From assembly GCA_038109305.1 (NCBI GenBank), contig JAYNIR010000003.1, forward strand, positions 1 to 64,000: DNA of 64,000 bases. Reading direction: 5' to 3'. The DNA comes from UBA1479 sp038109305 (lineage in GTDB: Bacteria; Pseudomonadota; Alphaproteobacteria; Rhodospirillales; Casp-alpha2). Positions 17,339-26,312 of the stretch are shown here, one piece after another. The notes below the pieces were generated by a model. It saw nothing but the letters and a program-made list of their open reading frames with translations. It was not told where the DNA came from and searched no databases. The position numbers were made by a program, and so were the translations under genes. Numbering within the stretch: position 1 is the stretch's first letter; every line of letters starts with the position of its first letter.

Positions 17339-18661
17339 TCAGTTTAAGCGCGACCGCCCGTCCGTGTCGATACGGCGGCTTAATTGCGCGCGGGTGCGGG
17401 CATCCACGGATACTTTCAGATGAATGCCGTCGTCCGCGTCCTCGCGCGCGGTCACCCGGCCGTTGGCGTAAATCCAGGCGAGCGTCTTGCCGTCGGCGAA
17501 ATCAAGTACCAGGTCGACCTCCGCCCGCTGATTGCCGAGCATCGCCTCGATCCGGGGCGGCAGGCCGTCGCATCCCTCCCCGGTCACGGCGGAAATCAGG
17601 ATCGGCCGGTCATTGCCCCGGCGTTCGGCCTGATTTTCAAGTGCGGTCCTGATATAGGGCGGCAGCAGGTCGATCTTGTTCAGCGCTTCCAGGATCGGTT
17701 TGCCGCTTTCGGCGGTGATGCCGAGGCTCGCCAGCACATCCAGCACGTCGCGGCACTGGGCTTCGGTGTCTGGATCGGCGATGTCGCGCACGTGAAGCAC
17801 GATGTCCGCCTCGACGACTTCTTCCAGCGTCGCATGAAACGCGTTGACCAGTTCGTGCGGCAGATCGGATATGAACCCGACCGTATCGGACAGAATAACC
17901 GTGCCGCCGGCCGGCAGGTCCATCCGCCGCATGGTCGGATCTAGCGTCGCAAACAACTGGTTCTTGGCGATCACCCCCGCGCCGGTCAGCCGGTTGAACA
18001 AGGTCGACTTACCCGCGTTGGTGTAGCCGACCAGCGCGACGATGGGGAACGGCACCCGTTTTCGGGCGCTTCGTTGCAGCGACCGCGTACGTTTCACGTC
18101 TTCAAGCTGGCGTTTCAGCCGGGCGATTTTCTGACGGATCATCCGCCGGTCCAGTTCGATCTGCCGTTCGCCCGGACCGCCCATGAACCCGGCGCCGCCG
18201 CGCTGGCGTTCCAGGTGGGTCCAGCTTCGAACCAGGCGGCCCAGTTGATAGTTAAGCGCCGCCAGATCGACCTGCAGGCGGCCTTCCCCGGTGCGGGCGC
18301 GGGCGCCGAAGATTTCGAGGATCAGCCCGGTCCGGTCGATGACCTTCCGGTCCCAGGCTTTTTCGAGGTTTCGTTGCTGCACCGGGGTCAATTGCGCGTT
18401 GACGATGACCAGCGGGCAGTCGTCCAATTCGGACAGCGCCTGGCCGATGATTTCGACCATGCCCTTGCCCAGCAGCGTCGACGGCCTGGGATTGGCCAGT
18501 CGAAAGCTTGTCGAGTGGACGACCTCAAGATCAATCGCGCCGGCGAGCGCCAGGGCCTCGATCAGATTGGCTTCGACCGAACGGCGATAGGCGCCCGCGG
18601 CATCCGCCTTCGGGACGTACATCTCGATTTCCGGGTGGATGACGGCGCAGCGATCCGTCAT
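17339..18661 (-). CDS. hflX: GTPase HflX
   Basis: A ribosome-associated GTPase, about 440 residues from ATG 18661. The GTPase core shows G1 VGYTNAGKSTLFNRL, G2 region LFATLDPTMRRMDLP, G3 LSDTVGFISDLPHELV and G4 NKIDLL. The HflX N-terminal domain (LLGKGMVEIIGQAL) and coiled-coil GPGERQIELDRRMIRQKI are present. The open frame extends upstream to 18868 and would overlap hfq; family comparison supports 18661. The position directly downstream of hfq is conserved. Confidence 0.95.
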   Translation of the reverse strand: MTDRCAVIHPEIEMYVPKADAAGAYRRSVEANLIEALALAGAIDLEVVHSTSFRLANPRPSTLLGKGMVEIIGQALSELDDCPLVIVNAQLTPVQQRNLEKAWDRKVIDRTGLILEIFGARARTGEGRLQVDLAALNYQLGRLVRSWTHLERQRGGAGFMGGPGERQIELDRRMIRQKIARLKRQLEDVKRTRSLQRSARKRVPFPIVALVGYTNAGKSTLFNRLTGAGVIAKNQLFATLDPTMRRMDLPAGGTVILSDTVGFISDLPHELVNAFHATLEEVVEADIVLHVRDIADPDTEAQCRDVLDVLASLGITAESGKPILEALNKIDLLPPYIRTALENQAERRGNDRPILISAVTGEGCDGLPPRIEAMLGNQRAEVDLVLDFADGKTLAWIYANGRVTAREDADDGIHLKVSVDARTRAQLSRRIDTDGRSRLN

Positions 18662-18701
18662 GTCGGGGATTGGTCCCTGCGCCGATGACCCGAAACTGGC
18701 G

Positions 18702-18956
18702 TCAACCTTCGTCCGCGCCTGCGGCCTCGGGCTCAAACAACTGTATCGGCGTCGACGGCATGACCGTCGAGATCGCGTGCTTGTAGACCAGCTGCGTATG
18801 GCCGTCCCGGCGGAGCAAGACCGAGAAGTTGTCGAACCAGGTGACAATTCCCTGCAGCTTGACACCATTGACCAAGAACACGGTTACAGCAGTTTTGTGC
18901 TTTCTGATGTGGTTCAGAAAGACGTCCTGCACATTTTGTGATTTTTCGGCAGACAT
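18702..18956 (-). CDS. hfq: RNA chaperone Hfq
   Basis: Hexameric Sm-like RNA chaperone that mediates sRNA-mRNA pairing. The 84 residues from ATG 18956 start SAEKSQNVQDVFLNHIRK and carry the Sm1 core VFLVNGVKLQGIVTWFDNFS and the Sm2 end LVYKHAISTVMP. An in-frame ATG five codons upstream (18971) is also possible but lacks support from family length. It is followed by hflX after 40 bases and preceded by the HAD gene and trkA/ntr cluster on the same strand. Confidence 0.96.
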   Translation of the reverse strand: MSAEKSQNVQDVFLNHIRKHKTAVTVFLVNGVKLQGIVTWFDNFSVLLRRDGHTQLVYKHAISTVMPSTPIQLFEPEAAGADEG

Positions 18957-19080
18957 ATTTCCCCGCCCCATAGCAAACGAAGACGCAGCGGCCGCGACCG
19001 CCGGTTAAACGTCCTTTGCTTTGTTCTGGGCCCCCTGTGTCATCTATTTTGTTTACTTATGGCTGTTTGCCGCCAGAATC

Positions 19081-19764
19081 TTACAGAGTCTTGCAAAACT
19101 TGCAAAGACTATCGCAATCGTAAAAATGCGCCGCCGGCGGAAATTGGCTAAATTCACCCGTTTGCGGGGGGGGGTCGCGGACGAGAATGGGAATGCAGCC
19201 GGTCGCATGGGCGCATTCCATATCGATGTCTGAATCGCCGACAAACCAGGCCGAAGGGCCCGGCACGATCCGCGCGGGTAAAAGTGCCTTGGCGACCGGG
19301 TCGGGTGCCGGTTTGTCGCGGTCGACGTCCATGGCGCCGACGATCGCCCCGAAGTGGCCGGACCAGCCCAGGTGTTCGGCCTCCCGCCGCAGGTAAAAAC
19401 CCTTCTTGTTGCTGACCACGGCCATATAAACCCCGGCCCCGTCAAGCGCGTCGATCAGCGCCTCTGCGCCCGGCGCGACCGCGAGCTTGATGGCGTGGAT
19501 TTCTTCATACCGTTCGTAAAATACCTCTCCCGCGCGTTCCCATGCGTCGCCGAAGATCGCGGGAAAACTGTCGCGCATGGATTTGCGTACCTTCAGCCGC
19601 GTTTCCTCAAGGGTCCATTCCGGTTTGCCATAGGCGCGGAAGGTATGGTTCAGCGCGTCATGAATAATCGGCCAGGTGCTGACAAGCGTATTGTCCCAGT
19701 CGAACACAACAGCCCGTGGGCGTTCCTTGGGCAACGATGGTGCTGGAATGGTTGGGCCTGACAT
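19081..19764 (-). CDS. HAD-superfamily hydrolase, phosphoglycolate-phosphatase-like
   Basis: A 227-residue HAD phosphatase. Motif I is VVFDWDNTLVSTWP, the second Asp is replaced by the normal DxDxT variant, motif II is VVSNKKG and motif III/IV is FVGDSDIDMECAHATGC. Gene order after trkA suggests a PGP-like enzyme, but the substrate is not determined. A run of eight G on the plus strand (about 19166-19173) lies in the C-terminal tail; the following residues HFYDCDSLCKFCKTL still look family-like, so I do not call a frameshift. Confidence 0.88.
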   Translation of the reverse strand: MSGPTIPAPSLPKERPRAVVFDWDNTLVSTWPIIHDALNHTFRAYGKPEWTLEETRLKVRKSMRDSFPAIFGDAWERAGEVFYERYEEIHAIKLAVAPGAEALIDALDGAGVYMAVVSNKKGFYLRREAEHLGWSGHFGAIVGAMDVDRDKPAPDPVAKALLPARIVPGPSAWFVGDSDIDMECAHATGCIPILVRDPPPQTGEFSQFPPAAHFYDCDSLCKFCKTL

Positions 19765-19785
19765 CGCGATGGGCGGGCGGCGGAC

Positions 19786-21162
19786 TTAAAAGTATTCCAG
19801 CTGCACGGCGAACAGGCTTTCGACCTTTTGGATCGCCTCCGGCGACGAAAACAGGATGATACGGTCGCCGGCATGGATTTCCGTCGATCCCCGCGGATAC
19901 AGCATGCCGCCGTCGCGGACGATGGCGCCCAGCACGACGCCCGCCGGCAGGTTGATGTCCTTGATCGGCTTGCCGACCAGTTCGGACGTTTCCAAGGCCT
20001 CGGCCTCGATCAGTTCGCCCAGGTCCTCGCGAACCGCATGGACGGAGTGGATGCGCCCGCGCCGGACGTGCTGCAGAATGCTCGAGACCGTGATGTTGCG
20101 CGGGCTGACTACCACATCGATACCGAGCGAGCCGATCAACTGTTCGTAAATCGAGGTGTTGACCAAGGTGACGGTCCGGTCGCAGCCGAATTTTTTCGCC
20201 AGCAACGAGGCCAGGATGTTGCTTTCGTCGTCGTTGGTCACGGCGACGACGGTGTCGGTGCCGCGGATGTTGGCTTCTTCCAGGATTTCTAGATCGCGGG
20301 CGTCGCCGTTCAAGACCACCGTACTTTCCAACTGGCCGGAAATTTCCTCCGCCCGCTCCTTGCGGCTTTCGATGATCTTGGCCTTGACCCAGGGGTATTC
20401 GCGCTCAAGCTCCTGCGCCAGAACCAAACCGATGTTGCCGCCGCCGATGATCAACAGCCGGCGGGCTTCGCGTTCTTCATAACCGAAAGTCGTCATGGCG
20501 CGGCTGATCTGGCCGGTATCGACGACGAAATAGGCTTCGTCGCCCGGCAGCATCTGATCGTCCGCCTTGGGCACGAGGGCGCTGCCGTCGCGGACAAGCC
20601 CGACGATCACGATGTTCAGATCGGGGAACAACTGCGTCAATTGTCGGAGCGGCGTGTTGACCAAGGGGCAGTCGCCGTTGCAGCGGACGGCAAGCAACGT
20701 GACGGCGCCGTCGGCAAGGGTGATCATGTCGATCGCACCCGGAATTTGCAGCCGCCGGGCAACCGCGCGGGCAACCTCGCGTTCGGGTGAAATGATCACA
20801 TCGATGGGCAGGTGGTCGCGCGAAAACAACGGCGCCCACATGGGTTCCAGGTACGCCTGCTGGCGGATACGGGCGATTTTCGTCGGCACGTCAAACAGCG
20901 AATGCGCGACCTGACAGGCGACCATGTTGATTTCATCGGTCAAGGTCACGGCGATCAGCATGTCGGCATCGGCGATCCCCGCTTTTTCAAGCACGTCCGG
21001 ATTAGACGCGTGGCCGACCACGGCTTGGGCGTCCAGCGTGTCGGAAACCCGGCGGACAAGGTCGGGCACCTGGTCGACGATGGTGACGTCGTGATTTTCC
21101 ATCGTGAGCTGGCGGGCAATGTTCATGCCGACCTGCCCGGCGCCGCAGACGATAATCTTCAT
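19786..21162 (-). CDS. trkA: Trk system potassium uptake protein TrkA
   Basis: Cytoplasmic NAD-binding regulatory subunit of the Trk potassium transporter. The 458 residues form two RCK units. The first Rossmann motif is GAGQVGMNIARQL and the second is IIGGGNIGLVLAQELE; TrkA_C segments lie at about residues 140-225 and 365-455. It follows ntrX on the same strand, the conserved ntrY-ntrX-trkA-hfq order in this group. Confidence 0.95.
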   Translation of the reverse strand: MKIIVCGAGQVGMNIARQLTMENHDVTIVDQVPDLVRRVSDTLDAQAVVGHASNPDVLEKAGIADADMLIAVTLTDEINMVACQVAHSLFDVPTKIARIRQQAYLEPMWAPLFSRDHLPIDVIISPEREVARAVARRLQIPGAIDMITLADGAVTLLAVRCNGDCPLVNTPLRQLTQLFPDLNIVIVGLVRDGSALVPKADDQMLPGDEAYFVVDTGQISRAMTTFGYEEREARRLLIIGGGNIGLVLAQELEREYPWVKAKIIESRKERAEEISGQLESTVVLNGDARDLEILEEANIRGTDTVVAVTNDDESNILASLLAKKFGCDRTVTLVNTSIYEQLIGSLGIDVVVSPRNITVSSILQHVRRGRIHSVHAVREDLGELIEAEALETSELVGKPIKDINLPAGVVLGAIVRDGGMLYPRGSTEIHAGDRIILFSSPEAIQKVESLFAVQLEYF

Positions 21163-21192
21163 AAAATGCGATCCTTCATTGTTTCGCGGTTC

Positions 21193-22569
21193 CTACCTGG
21201 ACGCTCGCCTGTCATCCGTCAACCCCAGGCTTTTCAGCTTTCGGTGCAAGGCTGATCGTTCCATGCCGACGAATTCGGCGGTTTTCGAAATATTGCCGCT
21301 GAACCGTTCCATTTGGGCCAATAGATACTGGCGTTCAAAATCCTCGCGCGCATCGCGTAGCGGCTTGCCGAGGAAATCCTGGCCGTCGCTTTGCCCGCCG
21401 CCGGAAAGGCCCAACCGCGCAAAATCCGTCGGCAGCATGTCGGCCGTGACCGGCCCTTCGGGACACAAGATCAACAGGCGTTCGATGATGTTTCGCAGCT
21501 CTCGCACGTTTCCCGGCCAGTTGTAAGACCTGAGCGCCGCCATCAACGACCCGCCGAGCGCGTGCGCCTGCCGGCCGGTGATGTCTGCTGCCTGGCGCAT
21601 AAAATGCGCGGCGAGGATTTCTATATCCTCCCGCCGGTCGGCGAGCGCCGGAACGACCACCGGCACCACGTTCAACCGATAAAACAAATCTTCGCGGAAC
21701 TTTCCGCGGGCGACTTCCTCCTGAAGGTCCCGCGTCGTCGTTGAGATCACCCGCACGTCGACCTGCACCCGGGTATCGCCGCCGACCCGCTCGAAATTCT
21801 GTTCCTGCAGCACGCGGGCAATCTTTCCCTGGGTTTCGATCGGCATGTCGGCGACTTCGTCCAGCATCAGCGTGCCGCCATGCGCGCGTTCAAATGTGCC
21901 GACGCGCCGGTCGGTGCCCGCCCCTTCGGTGCCGAACAGCTCCACCTCAACCCGGTCGGGCGCCATGGATGCGCAATTGACGACGATAAACGGGCCGTCC
22001 GCGCGGTTTGATTTGGCGTGGATGATGCGGGCGACGACTTCTTTGCCGCTGCCGCTCGGCCCGGTGATCAGGATACGGCTGCTAGACGGCGCCGCCCGTT
22101 CGATGATTTGCTGAATGTCGCGGACGGGTTTGGAGCGGCCGAGGAAATCCAAATTCGTGCCGGACCGAAGGCGCAGATCCTGATTTTCCCGCTGCAGACG
22201 CGCTGCCTCGATGGCGCGGCGGACGTTCAACAGCAGACGGTCGGCCTTAAACGGCTTTTCAATGAAATCGTAGGCACCGTCCTTGATCGCCGTGACCGCC
22301 GTTTCGACGGTGCCGTGGCCGCTCATCATCAATACCGGAATTTCCGGATGGTCCAGTTTCACGCGGCGGAGAATTTCCATGCCGTCCAGTTCGCTGCCCT
22401 GGAGCCAGATGTCGAGCAGCACCAGCGAGGGCCGGCGCTGGGCCAACGCGGAAAGGGCCTCCGTGCTGTCGGACGCCTCGCGGGCTTCGTAGCCTTCATC
22501 TTCCAGAATACCGGCCGTAAGGCTCCGAATATCGGCCTCGTCATCGACGATGAGTATGTCTTGAGCCAT
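21193..22569 (-). CDS. ntrX: Response regulator NtrX
   Basis: A 458-residue NtrC-family regulator. The receiver domain starts ILIVDDEADIRSLTAGIL and has the phosphoacceptor in VLLDIWL. The AAA+ domain has the Walker A GPSGSGKEVVARIIH and Walker B GTLMLDEVADMP. The loop where GAFTGA normally sits reads EGAGTDRRVGTFE, so the sigma-54 contact motif is missing, as reported for NtrX proteins. The Fis-type HTH is at the end (ISKTAEFVGMERSALHRKL). It is probably the partner of ntrY, three bases away. Confidence 0.95.
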   Translation of the reverse strand: MAQDILIVDDEADIRSLTAGILEDEGYEAREASDSTEALSALAQRRPSLVLLDIWLQGSELDGMEILRRVKLDHPEIPVLMMSGHGTVETAVTAIKDGAYDFIEKPFKADRLLLNVRRAIEAARLQRENQDLRLRSGTNLDFLGRSKPVRDIQQIIERAAPSSSRILITGPSGSGKEVVARIIHAKSNRADGPFIVVNCASMAPDRVEVELFGTEGAGTDRRVGTFERAHGGTLMLDEVADMPIETQGKIARVLQEQNFERVGGDTRVQVDVRVISTTTRDLQEEVARGKFREDLFYRLNVVPVVVPALADRREDIEILAAHFMRQAADITGRQAHALGGSLMAALRSYNWPGNVRELRNIIERLLILCPEGPVTADMLPTDFARLGLSGGGQSDGQDFLGKPLRDAREDFERQYLLAQMERFSGNISKTAEFVGMERSALHRKLKSLGLTDDRRASR

Positions 22570-22572
22570 GCC

Positions 22573-24885
22573 TTAAACCGTTTTGATACCGATAGCCGTC
22601 GCCACTTTCATGGGATCGACCTCGTCTTCTTTTTTGCCCTCGCCACCGTGTTCGAATTCGTCAAGATCGCCGAACACAAGCGTGATCCGCGCGCCGCCGC
22701 CGGGCCTGTCTTCCAGGATCAGTTGGCCATCGTGATCTTCCATGATCTTGTGGACGATGGCGAGGCCCAAGCCTGTGCCTTTGGAACGCGTTGTGACATA
22801 GGGTTCGGTCAACCGTTCGCGGTCCTCCACCGGCAGGCCCTTGCCGTTGTCTTCAACGATCACGCGGATAGCGCCATTGGCCTCGTCCGTCGACCTGTCG
22901 TCTTCAACGGTGAGAACAACACGGCCCTCATTCGCGATTTCGGCGACGTGCGCCATCCGGCTTTCGACCGCTTCGATCGCGTTTTTCAAAATATTGGTCA
23001 GCGCGCGGGTGACCTGCCGCCGGTCGCACCGCAGCATCACGTCGTGGTCCGGATATTTGTCGGTCAGTTCGATGTTCGGATTGCGGATCTTTTCAAGGAA
23101 CACGACGTCTTTGACCAGTTTGCCCAAATTTTCCGTTTCCATGGTCGCGCGCGGCATCCGGGCGAAGGATGAAAATTCGTCGACCATGCGCCCGATGTCT
23201 TCGACCTGACGGACGATCGTTTCCGTGCAAGTGGCGAAGGTTTCCGGGTCGGTTTTGATTTCTCCCTGATATTTGCGCTTCAGCCGCTCCGCCGAAAGCT
23301 GGATCGGAGTCAGCGGATTTTTGATTTCGTGGGCGATACGGCGCGCGACGTCGGCCCATGCGGCGGCCCGCTGCGCCGACAAAAGTTCGGTCAGGTTGTC
23401 GAACGTCACGACGAAGCCGATGATTTCACCGCCGAGGCGTTCCGCCGCGACCCGAAGCAGCAGCGTGCGGACGACCTCGCCCCGGTTCAGCGTCACTTCG
23501 CCAGAATGCTGGCGGTTCGGCCGGCGCATCGCCGCCTGAATCAAGAGCGCGAACTCAGGCACCACGTCGGCCAGCGCCTGTCCCTTGGCGTCTTTTATGT
23601 CCTGCCCCAAAAGGTCCGACGCGGATCGGTTCGGCAGGTTGACCCGGCCTTGGGCGTCTAGCCCGATAACCCCGGCGGAAACACCGGCCAGGACCGTTTC
23701 GGTGAAGCGGCGGCGTTCATCCAATTCCCGATTCGCGGAAATCAGGCCCTCCTGCTGGCCCCTGATCTGCGCAGTCATTTGATTGAAAGCGCGCGAAAGG
23801 GTCGCCAGTTCGTCCTCGGCGTCGGGGATGTCGACGGTGGTTGCAAGATCGCCGTCGCGCATCCGTTCAGCAGCCGAAATCAGATGTACGACCGGGTCGG
23901 TCAATTGCGTCGCCACCGTGAGCCCCGTCCATATGGCAGCGAGCAAAAGTAGCATCGAAACCACCGTAAAGATCAGAATGAAGCTGACCTGGAGGCCGCC
24001 CCTTTCCTTTTGCAGACGCCGATATTCGGTGACCGCATTCCGGATAAGATTGATGTGGCGCAGCACCACCGGATTGACGAAGCGTTCGACAACCAGATAG
24101 CGGTCGACAAAGCGGTTTAACTTGTAGATCGCCCGCGTCCGGTCGGCATCGTCGATCGGAATTTGGCCGATCTTTCCGTTCTTCGCCTGATCCACCACGT
24201 GCTGCGGTATAATTTCGGTGTCGCGGAAGGGGCCGAGTTCGGACTGACCGATGACCTTGCCGCTGCCGTCGACCATGACCGCCTCGGTGAACCCGCGGGA
24301 CCGCGCATGGAAACTCAATACGCCCTCAAGCCGCCACGGTTCGCGGATCAGGACCTGCGCATTGAAATTAAGGTCGTCGGCTACAGCAACTATATCCGTG
24401 CCCAAATTTTCCCGGTGTTCCTTGAGATACGCCGTAGTCACGTCCATCGACCGTTCAAGCGCCGTCGAGACCCGGTTATTGAACCACGCCTGCACGCCGT
24501 AATGCAGGAACGTCGCCGACATCACGGCGACCAGGATGGCCGGCGCCGTCGCGACCAAGCTGAACAACAACACCATCCGGCCGTGCAGGCCGGAGCCCGC
24601 CTGCCCCCGGTGGCGGTCGCGCCAGATGCTGAACAACCGCTGACCGACCACCAATCCCAGCAGCAACAGCAACGCACCGTCGAGATAGATCATGGCGATG
24701 ACCGTCTCGACATCGCGCGTGTCGACAGGTTCGGCAATTAGAATAAACGCCGTCGCCAGGCATGACAGGACCGCTGCGGCCGCAAGGCCATAAGCAAGCT
24801 TCCGCTTGGCGCTGGCCCCTCTGATCTTGAACGCTTCGGCGATCGACATCGGCAGGGGCGATTGCTGGTCCGCGGGTTTTGTCAT
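22573..24885 (-). CDS. ntrY: Sensor histidine kinase NtrY
   Basis: A 770-residue membrane sensor kinase. Four or so hydrophobic segments lie in the first 300 residues with an extracytoplasmic loop of about 130 residues. A HAMP segment (about 300-350), a PAS-like region, and the HisKA motif RRIAHEIKNPLTPIQLSAER follow. The ATPase has GRMVDEFSSFARMP, the N box NILKNAIEAVESR and GTGLGLAIVHKI. It works with NtrX in nitrogen and redox signalling. ATGA overlaps with ntrC (24882-24885). Confidence 0.95.
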   Translation of the reverse strand: MTKPADQQSPLPMSIAEAFKIRGASAKRKLAYGLAAAAVLSCLATAFILIAEPVDTRDVETVIAMIYLDGALLLLLGLVVGQRLFSIWRDRHRGQAGSGLHGRMVLLFSLVATAPAILVAVMSATFLHYGVQAWFNNRVSTALERSMDVTTAYLKEHRENLGTDIVAVADDLNFNAQVLIREPWRLEGVLSFHARSRGFTEAVMVDGSGKVIGQSELGPFRDTEIIPQHVVDQAKNGKIGQIPIDDADRTRAIYKLNRFVDRYLVVERFVNPVVLRHINLIRNAVTEYRRLQKERGGLQVSFILIFTVVSMLLLLAAIWTGLTVATQLTDPVVHLISAAERMRDGDLATTVDIPDAEDELATLSRAFNQMTAQIRGQQEGLISANRELDERRRFTETVLAGVSAGVIGLDAQGRVNLPNRSASDLLGQDIKDAKGQALADVVPEFALLIQAAMRRPNRQHSGEVTLNRGEVVRTLLLRVAAERLGGEIIGFVVTFDNLTELLSAQRAAAWADVARRIAHEIKNPLTPIQLSAERLKRKYQGEIKTDPETFATCTETIVRQVEDIGRMVDEFSSFARMPRATMETENLGKLVKDVVFLEKIRNPNIELTDKYPDHDVMLRCDRRQVTRALTNILKNAIEAVESRMAHVAEIANEGRVVLTVEDDRSTDEANGAIRVIVEDNGKGLPVEDRERLTEPYVTTRSKGTGLGLAIVHKIMEDHDGQLILEDRPGGGARITLVFGDLDEFEHGGEGKKEDEVDPMKVATAIGIKTV

Positions 24886-26312
24886 CCACCGCCTCGGGTC
24901 ACGGGAATTTCCAATTCACGAATTTTTTTTCTAAGCGTATTGCGGTTGAGCCCCAAAACCTCGGCCGCACGGACCTGGTTACCTTTCGTTGCGCGAAGCG
25001 TCAGCACGATCAGCGGGCGTTCGATTTCCCGCAGCACGCGGTCATACAGCCCGGTCGCCGGCAAGCCGCCGCCATGGGCGCTGAAATAGGCCTCAAGCCG
25101 GTCTTCGACGATCTGGCCCAGTCCTTTGTTGCCGGCGTCTTCGTTGGGATCGGGCTGATCGCCAAGTTCGCGGGCGATGGCCTTGGCGGTGATGGTTTCT
25201 TCCGAATAAAGCGCCGCCAGGCGATGCACCATATTTTCAAGTTCCCGCACGTTGCCCGGCCAGTGATAGGCCATCAGCCGGTTCATGGCCTTGCCGTCGA
25301 TGATTTTCCAGGGCAGGCCCTCGCCCGCCGCCTTGGTCAGGAACGTATTGACCAATTCGGGGATGTCTTCGCGGCGCTCGCGCAACGGCGGCAATCGCAG
25401 CGGCACGACGTTCAGCCGGTAATACAGGTCTTCACGGAACTGTCCTTTCCGCGTCAGGCGCTGCAGGTCCTGATGCGTTGCGGCGATGATCCGCACATCG
25501 GTCTTTCGCGTCAGCCGGCCGCCGATGCTGGAATATTCGCCTTCCTGCAGCACGCGCAAAAGCCGTGTCTGCGCCTCAAGCGGCATGTCGCCGATTTCGT
25601 CCAAGAACAGCGTGCCGCCCTCGGCCTGCTCGAAGCGCCCGCTGGACCGCGAGGTCGCGCCGGTAAAGGCGCCTTTTTCATGACCGAACAGTTCGCTTTC
25701 AATCAGCTCGCGCGGAATGGCCGCCATGTTGACAGCGACGAAGGGGCCGTTCTTGCGCTTGCCGTAATCGTGCAGGACCCGCGCCGCCAGTTCCTTGCCG
25801 GTGCCGGACTCGCCGGAAATCAAAACCGTCAGGTCCGTCGAAATCAACCGGGCCAGGGTGCGGTAGGTATCCTGCATGACCTGCGACCGGCCGACGATGG
25901 GAAGCTTTTCAATGCCGGCGTCGCCCGAAAGCGTCGGCTGTCCCGGCGGCGTTTCAAGCCCGCGCCGGACAATCGCCACCAGTTCGTTGATGTCGAACGG
26001 CTTCGGCAGATATTCGAAGGCGCCGCTTTCGGCGGCCTTCACCGCGGTCAGAATTGTGTTCTGGGCGCTCATCACAATGATGCGCAGCTCCGGACGGATT
26101 TCACGGATACGGGGCACCAGATCCAACCCGTTTTCATCGGGCATGACGACGTCGGTGATGACGATGTCGCCCTCGCCGCCCGCAACCAATTCCCAGAGCG
26201 TCGCCGCCTCGCCTGTCGCCTTGACGTCAAAGCCCGCGCGTCCCAGCGCCTGGGCGATCACGGTGCGGATCGCGGCGTCGTCATCGGCGACAAGTACGGT
26301 TTGTTCTTTCAT
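24882..26312 (-). CDS. ntrC: Nitrogen regulator NtrC (sigma-54 activator)
   Basis: A 476-residue response regulator for nitrogen-limited gene expression. The receiver starts VLVADDDAAIRTVIA, with the phosphoacceptor in ITDVVMPDENG. The AAA+ domain has ISGESGTGKELAARVLH, GAFTGA in EKGAFTGATSRS, and LFLDEIGDMPLE. The Fis HTH NQVRAAEVLGLNRNTLRKKI ends the protein. Unlike ntrX it keeps the GAFTGA loop. ATGA overlap with ntrB upstream (26309-26312). Confidence 0.97.
   Translation of the reverse strand: MKEQTVLVADDDAAIRTVIAQALGRAGFDVKATGEAATLWELVAGGEGDIVITDVVMPDENGLDLVPRIREIRPELRIIVMSAQNTILTAVKAAESGAFEYLPKPFDINELVAIVRRGLETPPGQPTLSGDAGIEKLPIVGRSQVMQDTYRTLARLISTDLTVLISGESGTGKELAARVLHDYGKRKNGPFVAVNMAAIPRELIESELFGHEKGAFTGATSRSSGRFEQAEGGTLFLDEIGDMPLEAQTRLLRVLQEGEYSSIGGRLTRKTDVRIIAATHQDLQRLTRKGQFREDLYYRLNVVPLRLPPLRERREDIPELVNTFLTKAAGEGLPWKIIDGKAMNRLMAYHWPGNVRELENMVHRLAALYSEETITAKAIARELGDQPDPNEDAGNKGLGQIVEDRLEAYFSAHGGGLPATGLYDRVLREIERPLIVLTLRATKGNQVRAAEVLGLNRNTLRKKIRELEIPVTRGGG

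Noticed and set aside
19160..19180. Possible frameshift at an eight-G run in the HAD gene
   Set aside because: The downstream residues still resemble the family C-terminus, so no shift is needed.
22018..23172. Long plus-strand ORF of 384 codons
   Set aside because: Antisense to ntrY and ntrX; its composition follows the GC bias of the real genes and no domain is visible.
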